Positions 1-8,647 are shown, counted from the first letter of the stretch. The stretch is 51,844 nucleotides of DNA from Candidatus Sulfopaludibacter sp. (GCA_031292755.1 JARLGM010000027.1:1-51844); one strand, 5' to 3'. Notes: generated by a model not told the origin, from the sequence alone. Program-made: numbers and translations.

Positions 1-752
1 GTGCCGCCATCCGCCATTTCAAAGCGGCCCACGCGATCGGTCTTGGCGTCGGTGAAGGCGCCTTTCACGTGGCCGAACAGCTCGCTTTCGAACACGCCCT
101 CGGCGAGTCCGCCGGTATTCACGGTGACCAGCGGGCGCGTGGAACGCAGCGAAACCGAATGCAGGGTCTGGGCGACCAGGCCCTTGCCTGTGCCGTTTTC
201 GCCCGTAATCAGCACGTTGGCGTCCGAGGGGCCCACGCGCGAGATGACATCCAACACCGGACGCATGGCCGCCGATTGCGCGATCAATTGCGGGAATCGC
301 TCGGCCCGCAGCGCCCGGTTCTCCGCCTCCAGACGCTGACCTTTGCGGAGCGCGCGGCCGAGTTCGATCTGCGTCTTGAGGATGGCCGAGAGGCGCGCAT
401 TGTCCCACGGCTTCTGGATGAAGTCGCGCGCGCCGCGCCGCATCGCCTCGACCGCCAATTCCACCGACCCCCACGCCGTCATGACAATCACCGGCAGGGT
501 GGTGTCCATCGTCTGGATGTGATTCAGCAGTTCCAGCCCTTCCTGCCCGCTGGTGGTGTCACGGGTGTAGTTCAGGTCCATCAGGACGGCATCGAAGTCG
601 CGGGATTCCACTGCATCGATGGCTGCCGCCGGGGAGTTCACGGATTCGGCCTGGTAGCCTTCGCCTTTCACCAGGAAGCGCAACGCTTCCAGTACATCCG
701 GTTGATCGTCGGCAATCAGGATGCAAGGCGTTCGCGAATCGGGAGATTTCAT
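1..752 (-). CDS. NtrC-family sigma-54-dependent response regulator (partial, C-terminus off the window)
   Basis: This is a two-component response regulator that would activate sigma-54 promoters. About 250 residues are present. The receiver domain (about residues 9-125) has acidic residues D15/D16, phospho-acceptor D59, T92 and K114 in FIQKPW. After a linker comes the AAA+ domain with Walker A GENGTGKG (184-191) and the sigma-54 contact region ESELFGHVKGAFTDA (222-236). The usual GAFTGA loop reads GAFTDA here. The window ends inside the Walker B approach (MADGGT), so the rest of the ATPase and the Fis-type HTH are missing. The start is ATG at 752, followed by MKSPDSRTPCILIADD. A partner kinase is not in the window and the target genes are unknown. 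Confidence 0.93.
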   Translation of the reverse strand, partial: MKSPDSRTPCILIADDQPDVLEALRFLVKGEGYQAESVNSPAAAIDAVESRDFDAVLMDLNYTRDTTSGQEGLELLNHIQTMDTTLPVIVMTAWGSVELAVEAMRRGARDFIQKPWDNARLSAILKTQIELGRALRKGQRLEAENRALRAERFPQLIAQSAAMRPVLDVISRVGPSDANVLITGENGTGKGLVAQTLHSVSLRSTRPLVTVNTGGLAEGVFESELFGHVKGAFTDAKTDRVGRFEMADGG

Positions 753-988
753 CAATTCTATTGAAGCACGAGGGGCAACTGCGGGGCCATTTGGAAATAT
801 CTGAGGGAAAAAGGGTTAGAGTAGGGCTGGAAGGGGCATAGGTGTTCGCTTTCGGGACGGGATTTCCGCTTTTGGCCGGGTCTCCAAAACCGGAGCGATC
901 CAATCTGCAAATTGGAAACTTCACCGAGCCGGACACGCGGGACGAGTGGCGCGCCGTGCGGGCAGATCGGTGGCTCGGCGCGCTCGTG

Positions 989-2194
989 TTAATGAATCAC
1001 CGTATTGGCCATGCGCGAATCTTCGAACTGCGTGCGCTCGCCCGATTTTCTTCCGGGCGCGGGTAGCAGACGGGCCGCCAGGGGTTTCTGCCATTTGTAG
1101 GCGAGCGTGGCAACGTCGCTCAGGATGTGGGCCAAACGCTCCTCGTTAATGTCGCCGGGAAGCGGAATGGTGTCCAGCCCTCCCGCGCAGACCGCCGAGT
1201 ATGCCAGCAGCGCATCCAGGGTATACGTACCTTCCGCCCAGCGTTTGGCGAGCACGGCATCTTCCAGTATGGGCACCATCAGGCCGCTATAACCCACGCG
1301 CTTCACCGGCACGGACTGCACCGCGCGTGTGATCACGGCGGCAGCCGTCATCGTGCCGCTGGACCCGAACGGCGCGCCGATGAATGATTCGATGGCGCGG
1401 CCGATGGAGACCTCGCCAAGCGGCGCGGGCGTGGGGTCGATTCCGGCGTACGTCCACCCGCTCCTGGACGCTACTTCCCCGGCGGCCGCTTCCACCTCGC
1501 GCAGATGCTGGGTCAACGCCTCGGCCAGCTTTTTTTCCGCCGTGCGCGGATCGTGCTCCTTCGCGAAAACCTCGGCCACCACGCTCGCGCCTTCCACCCC
1601 GATCGAGAACGCGTGGCTGCCGCCCGCATGGTAAGCGCCCGGATAAAACGGCCCGTACGGCTTCAGCATGGCGATGGCGGCGAAGTTCAGATTGCCCTGC
1701 CCTCGCGTGCTGCGTTGCGAGACCGCTTTGACCAGGCGCGCCGCCTGGTGAATGGCGTTCCAGTGAATGCCATCCTCCGCGGCGGTGATCAGGCTGGCGT
1801 TGGTGCGGCCGGGAGCCGCCAGAAAATCGATCAGCAGATCGACGGGCCCCGCGGGGTCGTCATCGTTCCACATAGCCGGACCGATCGACGGCGTGAACTG
1901 CAGGCGGGCGCCCAGGGCGTCGATGCCGTGCAGCACAGAAAGCGCGGCCTCATGGCTCAGGCCCTTGGTGTACGCGGGAAACGGTTGGGTGGCGATGCGG
2001 ATGGTTTCCACTTCCCAACCGGCGGCGGCGAGCGTGTCGCGGGCCGAGTCCAGGAACTTCACGGTATCTTCAATCTGCCGCGCGTAGTTCTGCGCGTCCA
2101 CATCGATGAATGCGGTGATGGCGCGCACCTTCGGCCTCGGCCCCGCGGTGAGAACGGCCGTGGAGACTGCGAGCGCCAGGATTGCATTTCGCAT
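989..2194 (-). CDS. DUF711 (UPF0210) family protein with signal peptide
   Basis: The 401-residue protein matches DUF711/UPF0210, a family of unknown biochemical function whose fold has been related to glycyl-radical enzyme scaffolds. Family-typical stretches are ITAAEDGIHWNAIHQAARL (about 135-155), the GGSHAFSIGVEG region (about 190-205) and the glycine-rich PFGSSGTMTAAAVI (about 270-285). The N-terminus (MRNAILALAVSTAVLTAG) looks like a cleavable signal peptide, whereas many family members are cytosolic, so this is probably an exported version. The upstream dehydrogenase gene stops 12 bp before this start, suggesting co-transcription. I can assign no substrate. Confidence 0.85.
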   Translation of the reverse strand: MRNAILALAVSTAVLTAGPRPKVRAITAFIDVDAQNYARQIEDTVKFLDSARDTLAAAGWEVETIRIATQPFPAYTKGLSHEAALSVLHGIDALGARLQFTPSIGPAMWNDDDPAGPVDLLIDFLAAPGRTNASLITAAEDGIHWNAIHQAARLVKAVSQRSTRGQGNLNFAAIAMLKPYGPFYPGAYHAGGSHAFSIGVEGASVVAEVFAKEHDPRTAEKKLAEALTQHLREVEAAAGEVASRSGWTYAGIDPTPAPLGEVSIGRAIESFIGAPFGSSGTMTAAAVITRAVQSVPVKRVGYSGLMVPILEDAVLAKRWAEGTYTLDALLAYSAVCAGGLDTIPLPGDINEERLAHILSDVATLAYKWQKPLAARLLPAPGRKSGERTQFEDSRMANTVIH

Positions 2195-2206
2195 GAGTTG
2201 GTTATA

Positions 2207-3235
2207 TCACGGCCTGACAATCACTTTGCCGAATTGCTCTTTTCGTTCCAGCCGCTCGTGGGCGGCGCGGATTTCGCTGAGGGGATAGACACTGTCGATG
2301 ATGGGCTTGAGTTGCTTGCGGAAGACGAATTTGAGCACCTGGTGGAGCTCTCCCATGGGGCCCATAAAGGAGCCCAACAGGCTCCATTGTTTGCTGAAGA
2401 GGTAGCGGAGATCCACGCGGGCATCGTATCCGGTCGTGGCTCCGCAGATCACCAGCCGGCCGGCGGGCGCCAGGGATTCCAGGCTCTTCTGCCAGGTGGC
2501 AATGCCCACGTGCTCCACCACTACATCGGCGCCTTTTTTGGCGGTGATCTTGCGCACCTCGGCGGAGATGTCCTGCCGGTAATGATCGATGGCGAAGTCA
2601 GCGCCGAGTTCCCGGGCGCGGGCCAGTTTCTCTTCGCCGCCGGCGGTGGCAATCACGCGGCACTGGAACATCTTGGCAATCTGGATGGCGGCCATGCCGA
2701 CGCCGCTGGAGGCGGCCAGCACCAACACATCTTCGCCCGGCTGAAGCCGCGCGCGGGCCATCAGCATGTGCCAGGCGGTGAGGAATACCAGCGGAGCGGC
2801 GGCGGCCTCTTCGAAACTGAGATCGTCGGGAATGGGAATGACGCTGTATTCCGGCGCGGCCAGCAGTTCGGCATTGCCGCCGTCTTTGGCGTAGCCGAAC
2901 ATGGTGAAACGGCGGCAGAGATTGTCCTGTCCGTTGAGGCATTGCTCGCATTGACGGCAGCTCAGTCCCGGAGAGAGCAGCACGCGCCAGCCCGTTTTGA
3001 CGCGCTCGCAGAGTTCGCCCACCTGCACCACTTCCCCGGCGATATCGCTCCCCAGAATGTGCGGCATGGCGAATTTCATGCCGGGAATGCCGGCCCGCAC
3101 GAACAGGTCGAGATGGTTCAGGGCGCCGGCGCGGACCCGCACCAGCACTTCGTTGGCCTTGATTTGAGGATCGGGAACTTCTTCGTAGACCAGCACCTCC
3201 GGCCCGCCGTGCTGGTGGATGCGCGCGACTTTCAT
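2207..3235 (-). CDS. Zinc-binding MDR-family dehydrogenase
   Basis: This is a medium-chain dehydrogenase/reductase of about 342 residues, presumably NAD(P)H-dependent and cytosolic. It has the N-terminal GroES-like domain (GGPEVLVYEEVPDP). A complete structural-zinc lobe with four cysteines in C-x2-C-x2-C-x7-C spacing lies in CRQCEQCLNGQDNLC (about residues 100-115). The Rossmann domain carries the nucleotide-binding ASSGVGMAAIQIAK motif (about 154-168). The usual catalytic-zinc cysteine is replaced by Leu-Asn-His-Leu-Asp, so it may act as a zinc-site-variant or quinone-oxidoreductase-like enzyme. I chose ATG at 3235 (MKVARIHQHGG) because the upstream TTG extension adds seven residues not typical of the family. 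The substrate is unknown. Confidence 0.88.
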   Translation of the reverse strand: MKVARIHQHGGPEVLVYEEVPDPQIKANEVLVRVRAGALNHLDLFVRAGIPGMKFAMPHILGSDIAGEVVQVGELCERVKTGWRVLLSPGLSCRQCEQCLNGQDNLCRRFTMFGYAKDGGNAELLAAPEYSVIPIPDDLSFEEAAAAPLVFLTAWHMLMARARLQPGEDVLVLAASSGVGMAAIQIAKMFQCRVIATAGGEEKLARARELGADFAIDHYRQDISAEVRKITAKKGADVVVEHVGIATWQKSLESLAPAGRLVICGATTGYDARVDLRYLFSKQWSLLGSFMGPMGELHQVLKFVFRKQLKPIIDSVYPLSEIRAAHERLERKEQFGKVIVRP

Positions 3236-3262
3236 CAACTGAAAGCCTAGCACCAAATAACG

Positions 3263-3829
3263 CTATTCGACGCGAGCCAGGACGACGTCCACTTCGTGCG
3301 CGCCGGCCATGCGGACTTCGGTGCGGACCTTGGCCTTGAGGAAGTCGGTCAAGACCAGGCGCGCCTGCTCCACGTCGCGCGGATCGAAGGCCCTACCGGC
3401 GGCCAGGCGCACTTCGCGATCGACGAACAGGGACTGGGTATCGCGGGCGCTCAGGCCGAGCCCGCTAAGATCCAGCACGCGCACCATGAGGCGCACATTG
3501 AGCTCCTGCTGCGCGCGAGCCGCGGCTTGCATAGCCACTTCCGCCTGTCTCACCAGCGGGCTCTCCGGATAGACGCTGATCAATGTCTGGAAAGTAAATT
3601 CCGCCGCATCGAACCTGCCTTCCCGGGCGAGCCGCTGTCCCTCCTGATACAACTCGATGACCTCGATCTCGGCCTTGGCGCTGGGGGCCAGCGGGTCCTG
3701 GGGATACGTATTGACGAGGGTTTGCAGGGTGAGGCGGGCACGTTCCAGTTTTCCGGATTCGGCATCCTGCACGCCGGTCTGGAAGAGCAACTGGGCGGCC
3801 ACCAGGAACAGACTGGCAAACATTACCAT
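3263..3829 (-). CDS. TPR-like (BamD/YbgF-type) envelope protein
   Basis: This is a protein of about 188 residues with a hydrophobic N-terminus (MVMFASLFLVAAQLLFQTG), probably a signal peptide or anchor. Two TPR-like helical repeats follow, each built around G-x-L/F-x-x-A-x-x-x-[LF]-x-x-L-[VI]-x-x-YP. One is SGKLERARLTLQTLVNTYP (about 21-40) and the other is GRFDAAEFTFQTLISVYP (about 70-88). This layout resembles outer-membrane assembly lipoproteins such as BamD/CpoB. The C-terminal third (about 115-188) looks alpha/beta and may be POTRA-like, which is uncertain. No lipobox cysteine is present. ATGs at 3865 and 3823 are alternative starts. The gene is divergent from the MBL-fold gene. Confidence 0.72.
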   Translation of the reverse strand: MVMFASLFLVAAQLLFQTGVQDAESGKLERARLTLQTLVNTYPQDPLAPSAKAEIEVIELYQEGQRLAREGRFDAAEFTFQTLISVYPESPLVRQAEVAMQAAARAQQELNVRLMVRVLDLSGLGLSARDTQSLFVDREVRLAAGRAFDPRDVEQARLVLTDFLKAKVRTEVRMAGAHEVDVVLARVE

Positions 3830-3894
3830 GCCGGGGTATGTTGCACGCCAGGCTCCGTAACGCATGTAACTGAAAAGACAACACGAATCGCAAA

Positions 3895-3926
3895 CACGGC
3901 GTGGCACCTCAGTCACGGTGTGGCAC
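3895..3926 (+). repeat. Tandem 13-bp direct repeats between divergent genes
   Basis: CACGGCGTGGCAC (3895-3907) is repeated as CACGGTGTGGCAC (3914-3926) with one mismatch and a 19-bp period. The pair lies in the gap between the minus-strand TPR gene and the plus-strand MBL-fold gene. This position and spacing (nearly two helical turns) would suit a repressor or activator binding pair. No regulator can be named. Confidence 0.5.
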
Positions 3927-4003
3927 GGGCAGCCCAAAACATGCCCCTGCCGTTCTGTTTCGGTGCGATTCGCGGTATTCTGAAATGTCAAAGGGAGGAT
4001 GCC

Positions 4004-4783
4004 ACGGTCAAATTCTGCGTGCTGGCGAGCGGCAGTTCCGGGAACGCGGCGCTGGTCTCCACGGGCAACACGCGCATCCTGGTGGACGCCGGGCTGAGCA
4101 TGAGGGAATTGCGCAAACGGCTGGCCACCATCGGCGAATCGCTGGACCGTGTGGACGCCATCCTCATCACGCACGAGCATTCCGACCATGTCTCCGGACT
4201 GCCGGTGCTGGCGCGCAACAAAGACGTACGCGCCGTGATCCACATGACCAGGCTGACGGGTCCGGCGATCGATTGGGGCGAGACGCAACCGGCGCGCCTG
4301 GAGTGCTTTCAGGCGGGGGCGAGCTTCCAAATCGGCGACATCGAAGTGCAGAGCTTCGGGATTCCGCATGATGCCATCGATCCGGTGGGATTCACGTTTG
4401 AGGCCGAAGGGGTGCGCATCGGAATCGCCACGGACCTGGGCTACATTCCCGAATCCATCAAATTTCACTTGCGGCGCACGGACATGCTGCTGCTGGAAGC
4501 CAACCACGATCTGGACATGTTGAAAGTGGGCCCGTATCCCTGGAGCGTGAAGCAGCGGGTGATGAGCCGGGTGGGGCATCTCTCGAACCTGATGATGTCC
4601 GATTATCTGCTGCAGGATCTGGATGCCTGTACCAGCAGGCTGATTCTGGGGCACCTGAGCGAGCAGAACAATCATCCGGAAATCGTGCGGATGATTGCCA
4701 CGCAGAGTCTGGAGCAGCGCGGTCTCACCACGACCCTGGCGATTGCCGAACAGGGCCGGCCGTCGGAAGTTTTTTGCTTCTGA
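4004..4783 (+). CDS. MBL-fold metallo-hydrolase (YycJ/WalJ-like)
   Basis: This is a metallo-beta-lactamase-fold hydrolase of the YycJ type, a presumed phosphodiesterase/nuclease in the cytosol. The family opening VKFCVLASGSSGNA is followed by the metal-binding HEHSDH motif (about residues 57-62), with later ligands likely in the IPHDA and LGHLSEQN regions. The start is unusual. The family normally begins at the residue before VKF, and here that codon is ACG (4004), placed five bases after a perfect AGGGAGG ribosome-binding site (3992-3998). Only ATG 3941 (adding 21 atypical residues) and weak ATT/CTG codons offer alternatives in frame. The length from ACG, 259 residues, matches the family. 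purB follows 21 bp later, so the two may be co-transcribed. Confidence 0.85.
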   Translation, partial: TVKFCVLASGSSGNAALVSTGNTRILVDAGLSMRELRKRLATIGESLDRVDAILITHEHSDHVSGLPVLARNKDVRAVIHMTRLTGPAIDWGETQPARLECFQAGASFQIGDIEVQSFGIPHDAIDPVGFTFEAEGVRIGIATDLGYIPESIKFHLRRTDMLLLEANHDLDMLKVGPYPWSVKQRVMSRVGHLSNLMMSDYLLQDLDACTSRLILGHLSEQNNHPEIVRMIATQSLEQRGLTTTLAIAEQGRPSEVFCF

Positions 4784-4804
4784 CCCTGTACGGGACAAAT
4801 ACCT

Positions 4805-6115
4805 ATGATTGCGAGATACACACGGCCCGAGATGGGCAACATCTGGAGCGACCGGAACAAGTTCCAGCAGTGGCTGGAAGTGGAACTGGCGGCGTCGGAG
4901 GCGCTGGCTGAGCTGGGCGTGGTGCCGGCCGAAGCGGCACGGCTGCTGCGCGCGCATGCCGGGTTCGAAGTGGCGCGCATTCTGGAAATCGAAAGAGAAG
5001 TGAAGCACGACGTGATCGCGTTCACCACCGCGGTGGCGGAGACCATGGCGGCGGCCGGGTTCGCGGAGGCATCGCGCTGGCTGCATTACGGCTTGACGTC
5101 GAACGACGTGGTGGATACCGCGCAGGCACTGCTGATGCAGCAGGCGGCGGCCATCGTGATCCGCGATCTGGAGGCGTTGCGGGCGGTGTTGAAGCGGCGC
5201 GCGCTCGAGTTCCAGCACACCGTACAGATTGGACGGACGCACGGGGTGCACGCCGAGCCAATCACCTTCGGACTGAAGCTGGCCATCTGGTACCAGGAAT
5301 CGGAACGGAACCTGGTGCGCCTGCGGGCGGCGGCGGAGGATGTTCGGGTGGGCAAGACGTCAGGCGCGGTGGGCACCTTCGCCCATATCGGGCCGGAGGT
5401 GGAGGAACGGATCTGCGCACGGCTGAATTTGAAGCCCGCGCCGGTGGCTTCGCAGGTGATCCAGCGCGACCGTCATGCGAATTTCGTGTGCGCGCTGGCG
5501 CTGGCCGCGGCGTTGTGCGAGAAGATCGCGTTGGAGGTGCGGCATCTGCAGCGGACGGAAGTGCGCGAGGCGGAGGAGTATTTCGCGCGCGGGCAGAAGG
5601 GCAGTTCGGCCATGCCGCACAAGCGCAATCCCATCACCTGCGAGCAGATCTGCGGACTGGCGCGCGTGGTTCGCGCTAATGTGCAGCCGGCGTTTGAGGA
5701 CGTGGCGCTGTGGCATGAACGAGACATCTCGCATTCCTCGGTGGAGCGCGTAATCCTTCCGGATTCGACCATTCTGGCCGACTATCTTCTCGAGAAAACG
5801 ACCAAACTGGTGGATCAGCTTCTGGTCTACCCGGAGCGGATGCGCCGCAACCTGGAGATGACCCGGGGGCTGGTGTTCTCCGGCCAGGTGCTGCTGGATC
5901 TGGCGGCGGCGGGGATGCTGCGCGAGCAGGCGTACCGCCTGGTGCAATCTCATGCCATGCGCGCCTGGGAAGAAGAAGGCGATTTTCGCGCGGCGATCGA
6001 AAACGATCCGGAAATTCGCGCGCTGGTGCCGCCGGAAAAAATTGCGGAGGCGTTCTCGCTGGACCGGCAACTGCGCAACGTAGACGCAATTTTCGCCCGG
6101 GTGTTTGGTAAATAA
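4805..6115 (+). CDS. purB: Adenylosuccinate lyase
   Basis: PurB catalyses two beta-eliminations in purine synthesis: SAICAR to AICAR plus fumarate, and adenylosuccinate to AMP plus fumarate. The 436-residue length is typical. Family landmarks are MIARYTRPEMGNIWSD at the N-terminus, the LTSNDVVDTAQA segment (about 96-107), GRTHGVHAEPITFG (about 140-153) with a catalytic histidine, and the fumarase/aspartase signature GSSAMPHKRNP (about 263-273) with the flexible-loop serine. It is a cytosolic homotetramer in known members. It starts at ATG 4805, just after the MBL-fold gene. Confidence 0.97.
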   Translation: MIARYTRPEMGNIWSDRNKFQQWLEVELAASEALAELGVVPAEAARLLRAHAGFEVARILEIEREVKHDVIAFTTAVAETMAAAGFAEASRWLHYGLTSNDVVDTAQALLMQQAAAIVIRDLEALRAVLKRRALEFQHTVQIGRTHGVHAEPITFGLKLAIWYQESERNLVRLRAAAEDVRVGKTSGAVGTFAHIGPEVEERICARLNLKPAPVASQVIQRDRHANFVCALALAAALCEKIALEVRHLQRTEVREAEEYFARGQKGSSAMPHKRNPITCEQICGLARVVRANVQPAFEDVALWHERDISHSSVERVILPDSTILADYLLEKTTKLVDQLLVYPERMRRNLEMTRGLVFSGQVLLDLAAAGMLREQAYRLVQSHAMRAWEEEGDFRAAIENDPEIRALVPPEKIAEAFSLDRQLRNVDAIFARVFGK

Positions 6116-6148
6116 ATCGCGCGCGAAGCGCACCCCCGCTGTTCTAAG

Positions 6149-6176
6149 ATGGAGGTATGGAGCACACGCCCTCCAT
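6149..6176 (+). other. 7-bp inverted repeat in the purB/aminotransferase gap
   Basis: ATGGAGG (6149-6155) and CCTCCAT (6170-6176) are perfect complements separated by 14 nt. They could form a hairpin in the 171-bp gap between purB and the aminotransferase gene. There is no T-run, so it is not a convincing intrinsic terminator. It may be a leader structure or an operator. Nothing else is recognisable in this gap. Confidence 0.3.
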
Positions 6177-6286
6177 TTCGCGGCCCGGTCTGTTCGGATC
6201 GGACTAACTCTCTGCCGCCTCGCGCGATGCGCGCCGGTCCGCCCGGCACGCCAGTCCTCAACCCAGACAACTGAATAGGAGAGCAT

Positions 6287-7645
6287 ATGGGTAAGACCAT
6301 CGATCAGGTGCGGCCTGACCTTCCGCATCTTGTGACCGAACTGCCCGGACCGCGCGCACGCGCCGTGATTGCGCGCGATGAGCGCGTGGTGTCGCCATCG
6401 TACACACGCAGTTATCCGCTGGTTTGCGAAAAGGGCGAAGGCGCCATGGTGGAAGATGTGGACGGCAACCGGTTCCTGGATTTCAATGCCGGTATCGCGG
6501 TGGTGGCGACGGGGCATTGCCACCCGCGCGTGGTGGACGCCATACAGAAGCAGGCGGCCCGGCTAATTCACATGTCGGGCACGGATTTTTATTACGAAGA
6601 GCTGGTTCTCCTGGCGGAAAAGCTGGCCGAAATCGCGCCGGGGAGAGTGGACCGCCGCGTCTCATTCGGCAATTCCGGCGCGGAGGCCATGGAGGGCTCG
6701 CTCAAGCTGGCCCGCTACGCCACGGGCCGGGACAAGATCATCGCCTTCTACGGCGGTTTTCACGGCCGCACCATGGGGGCGCTCTCGCTGACGTCGCGGA
6801 AGGCGGTGCAGCGCGCGGGATTCGGTCCGATGATGCCGGGAGTGGTTCACGCGCCGTATCCTTACTGCTACCGCTGCCCCTACGGCAAGGAGCCGGAAAG
6901 CTGCGCGGTGGAGTGCGTAAAATTCATCGAGGATACCTTGCTGAAGACGGTGGCGCCGGCGCAGGAGGTGGCGGCGATTGCGGTGGAACCGGTGCTGGGA
7001 GAGGGCGGGTACGTGGTCCCGCCGAAAAAGTTCTTCGACGAACTGGCGCGGGTAGCCAGACAAAATGGTATTCTTCTGATTTTCGATGAAGTGCAGTGCG
7101 GCATGGGCCGTACCGGCAGGATGTGGGCGGCGGAGCATTTCGACGCGGTCCCGGACATCCTGGCGGTGGCGAAGGGAATAGCGAGCGGGCTGCCGCTGGG
7201 CGCCACGGTAGCGCGCGCGGACCTGATGACGTGGCCGCCGGGCGCGCACGCATCCACCTTCGGCGGCAATCCGGTAGCGTGCGCGGCGGCGCGGACCACG
7301 ATCGCGCTGCTGGAAGAGGAACTGGTGGAGAACGCGGCCCGTATGGGGGCGCACCTGATGGATCGGATGTTGGATTGGCCGGACCGGTTCCCGGTTGTGG
7401 GCGATGTGCGCGGCCTTGGCCTGATGATCGGGATAGAACTGGTGCAGGACCAGGCGACGAAGGAGAAGGCTCCGCGCCTGCGCGACAAAGTGCTGGGGCT
7501 GGCCTTCGAGCGCGGAGTGCTGGCGCTGGGCGCGGGCGATTCGACGCTGCGGCTGTGCCCGCCGCTGGTGATTACGCGGGATCAGTGCGACTTTGCCATT
7601 GAGACACTGGAAGGGTGCCTGAAGGAAGCCATAGCGGAAGCATGA
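6287..7645 (+). CDS. Class III aminotransferase (acetylornithine/4-aminobutyrate family)
   Basis: This is a 452-residue PLP enzyme of fold type I, class III. The PLP lysine is about K296 in AVAKGIASGLPLGA. The cofactor-binding NSGAEAMEGSLKLAR (about 127-141) and the aspartate in IFDEVQCGMGRTG (about 265-277) are present. A cysteine-rich insert, PYPYCYRCPYGKEP, is the mark of a subgroup annotated as 4-aminobutyrate or acetylornithine transaminase. Some archaeal members of that subgroup act as amino-acid racemases or omega-transaminases, so exact substrate assignment is not safe. A good ribosome site (AGGAG near 6277-6281) precedes ATG 6287. The stop overlaps the next start (ATGA), indicating translational coupling. 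Confidence 0.9.
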   Translation: MGKTIDQVRPDLPHLVTELPGPRARAVIARDERVVSPSYTRSYPLVCEKGEGAMVEDVDGNRFLDFNAGIAVVATGHCHPRVVDAIQKQAARLIHMSGTDFYYEELVLLAEKLAEIAPGRVDRRVSFGNSGAEAMEGSLKLARYATGRDKIIAFYGGFHGRTMGALSLTSRKAVQRAGFGPMMPGVVHAPYPYCYRCPYGKEPESCAVECVKFIEDTLLKTVAPAQEVAAIAVEPVLGEGGYVVPPKKFFDELARVARQNGILLIFDEVQCGMGRTGRMWAAEHFDAVPDILAVAKGIASGLPLGATVARADLMTWPPGAHASTFGGNPVACAAARTTIALLEEELVENAARMGAHLMDRMLDWPDRFPVVGDVRGLGLMIGIELVQDQATKEKAPRLRDKVLGLAFERGVLALGAGDSTLRLCPPLVITRDQCDFAIETLEGCLKEAIAEA

Positions 7646-8169
7646 GAATACTCGACGTCGGCTGCGGGATTCACAAGCAGCCCGGTTCCATAGGAATCGA
7701 CCGTAATCCCGCCAGCCGCGCCGACGTGCTGGCCGATCTGGACCGCTTCCCCTACCCTTTCGCCGACAGTTCCTTCGACCGCCTCACCGCCATCCACGTG
7801 ATTGAACACGTGGACGACGTGATCCGCAGCATGGAGGAGTTTCACCGTCTGGTGCGCGCCGGCGGCACGGTGCGGATCGAAACGCCGCATTACACCGATT
7901 TCAGCTCGTTCTGCGACCCCACCCATAAGCATCACCTGAACAGTTTCAGCTTCCGGTATTTCGGCGAGAAGCACGGCGGCTTCGGGTACTACTCGACGAA
8001 GCGATTTCGTGAGATTTCCGTGCGGCTGCGGCTACTAGCATTGTGGAGGTACCTGGGCTTCGAATTCCTGGTCAATCGCTTCCCGCGGTACCGGCGCTTC
8101 TGGGAGTATTACCTCTGTTATGTGGTTCGCGGCAAAGTCATGATGTTCGAGTTTGAAGTGCTCAAATGA
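7642..8169 (+). CDS. Class I SAM-dependent methyltransferase
   Basis: This is a small methyltransferase of about 175 residues. The SAM-binding glycine motif is at the extreme N-terminus (RILDVGCGIHKQPGSIGID, residues 2-20). The acidic motif VLADLDRFPYPFADSSFD and the IHVIEHVDD motif follow, in the order seen in the Methyltransf_11 group. The acceptor substrate cannot be read from the sequence. Start ATG 7642 overlaps the aminotransferase stop, and its own stop overlaps the start of the YraN gene, so three genes are translationally coupled. Confidence 0.87.
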   Translation: MRILDVGCGIHKQPGSIGIDRNPASRADVLADLDRFPYPFADSSFDRLTAIHVIEHVDDVIRSMEEFHRLVRAGGTVRIETPHYTDFSSFCDPTHKHHLNSFSFRYFGEKHGGFGYYSTKRFREISVRLRLLALWRYLGFEFLVNRFPRYRRFWEYYLCYVVRGKVMMFEFEVLK

Positions 8170-8567
8170 TGGGCTTGCTGTATCGCGCGGCCGACGCCGT
8201 CCGGCGCAGGCGCCTGCGCGACGACCACGGTCGGCTGGGCGAAGATATGGCGCACCGGTATCTGCGTGCGCAGGGGTGCACGATTGTTTCACGCAATTAC
8301 CGTCCGCGCGCCGGTGCGGGCGAAATCGATCTGGTAGCGTGGCTGGGCGGGCGGCTGCTGTTCGTGGAAGTGAAGACGCGGGCCAGTGCCGATTTCGGAG
8401 CGCCGGAGGCGGCGGTAGACCTGGAGAAACGCGAATCGCTGCGGCATGCGGCGCGGGATTACGCGCGGCGGGCAGGCGTGGAATGGCCACGGGTACGGTT
8501 CGATATTGTGAGCATCGTACTGCGGAGTCCGGCGCAGGTGGAGTGGATTCAAGATGCGTTCCGGTAG
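8166..8567 (+). CDS. yraN: UPF0102 (YraN) family predicted nuclease-fold protein
   Basis: The 133-residue protein has the YraN/UPF0102 signature: GEDMAHRYLRAQGCTIVSRNY (about 26-46), then GEIDLVAWLGGRLLFVEVKTR (about 56-76) with the endonuclease-like core E-I-D...E-V-K. This is the PD-(D/E)XK-like arrangement related to Holliday-junction resolvases. A nuclease function is predicted for the family but not settled. The start at 8166 overlaps the methyltransferase stop. Confidence 0.93.
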   Translation: MMGLLYRAADAVRRRRLRDDHGRLGEDMAHRYLRAQGCTIVSRNYRPRAGAGEIDLVAWLGGRLLFVEVKTRASADFGAPEAAVDLEKRESLRHAARDYARRAGVEWPRVRFDIVSIVLRSPAQVEWIQDAFR

Positions 8568-8607
8568 CAGGACGGGAGGCGCTGCGCGGTTGTCAGCCCC
8601 ACCGGGC

Positions 8608-8647
8608 TATAATCGTCTGTTACAAACGCGAAAACAGCGTTCAGGAG
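8608..8647 (+). promoter_or_regulatory. Candidate -10 box and ribosome site for galT
   Basis: A consensus TATAAT (8608-8613) lies 43 bp before the TTG start of galT. An AGGAG ribosome-binding site (8643-8647) lies nine bases before that TTG. A -35 at normal spacing is not convincing. The ribosome site supports the TTG start. Confidence 0.45.

Noticed and set aside
1505-3250. A 581-codon open stretch on the plus strand across the DUF711 and dehydrogenase genes
   Set aside because: It is the reverse-complement shadow of two clear minus-strand genes and has His/Gln/Gly-rich composition with no recognisable domain.
3263-5251. A long minus-strand open frame spanning purB and the MBL-fold gene
   Set aside because: Only its last roughly 190 codons (TPR-like protein) show real protein features; the rest is antisense to two well-supported genes.
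6116-6148. GCGC-rich hairpin after purB as a terminator
   Set aside because: The stem is only about four base pairs and there is no following T-run.
8590-8613. TTGTCA/TATAAT as a complete promoter for galT
   Set aside because: The spacing is 12 nt, too short for sigma-70; only the -10 is retained.
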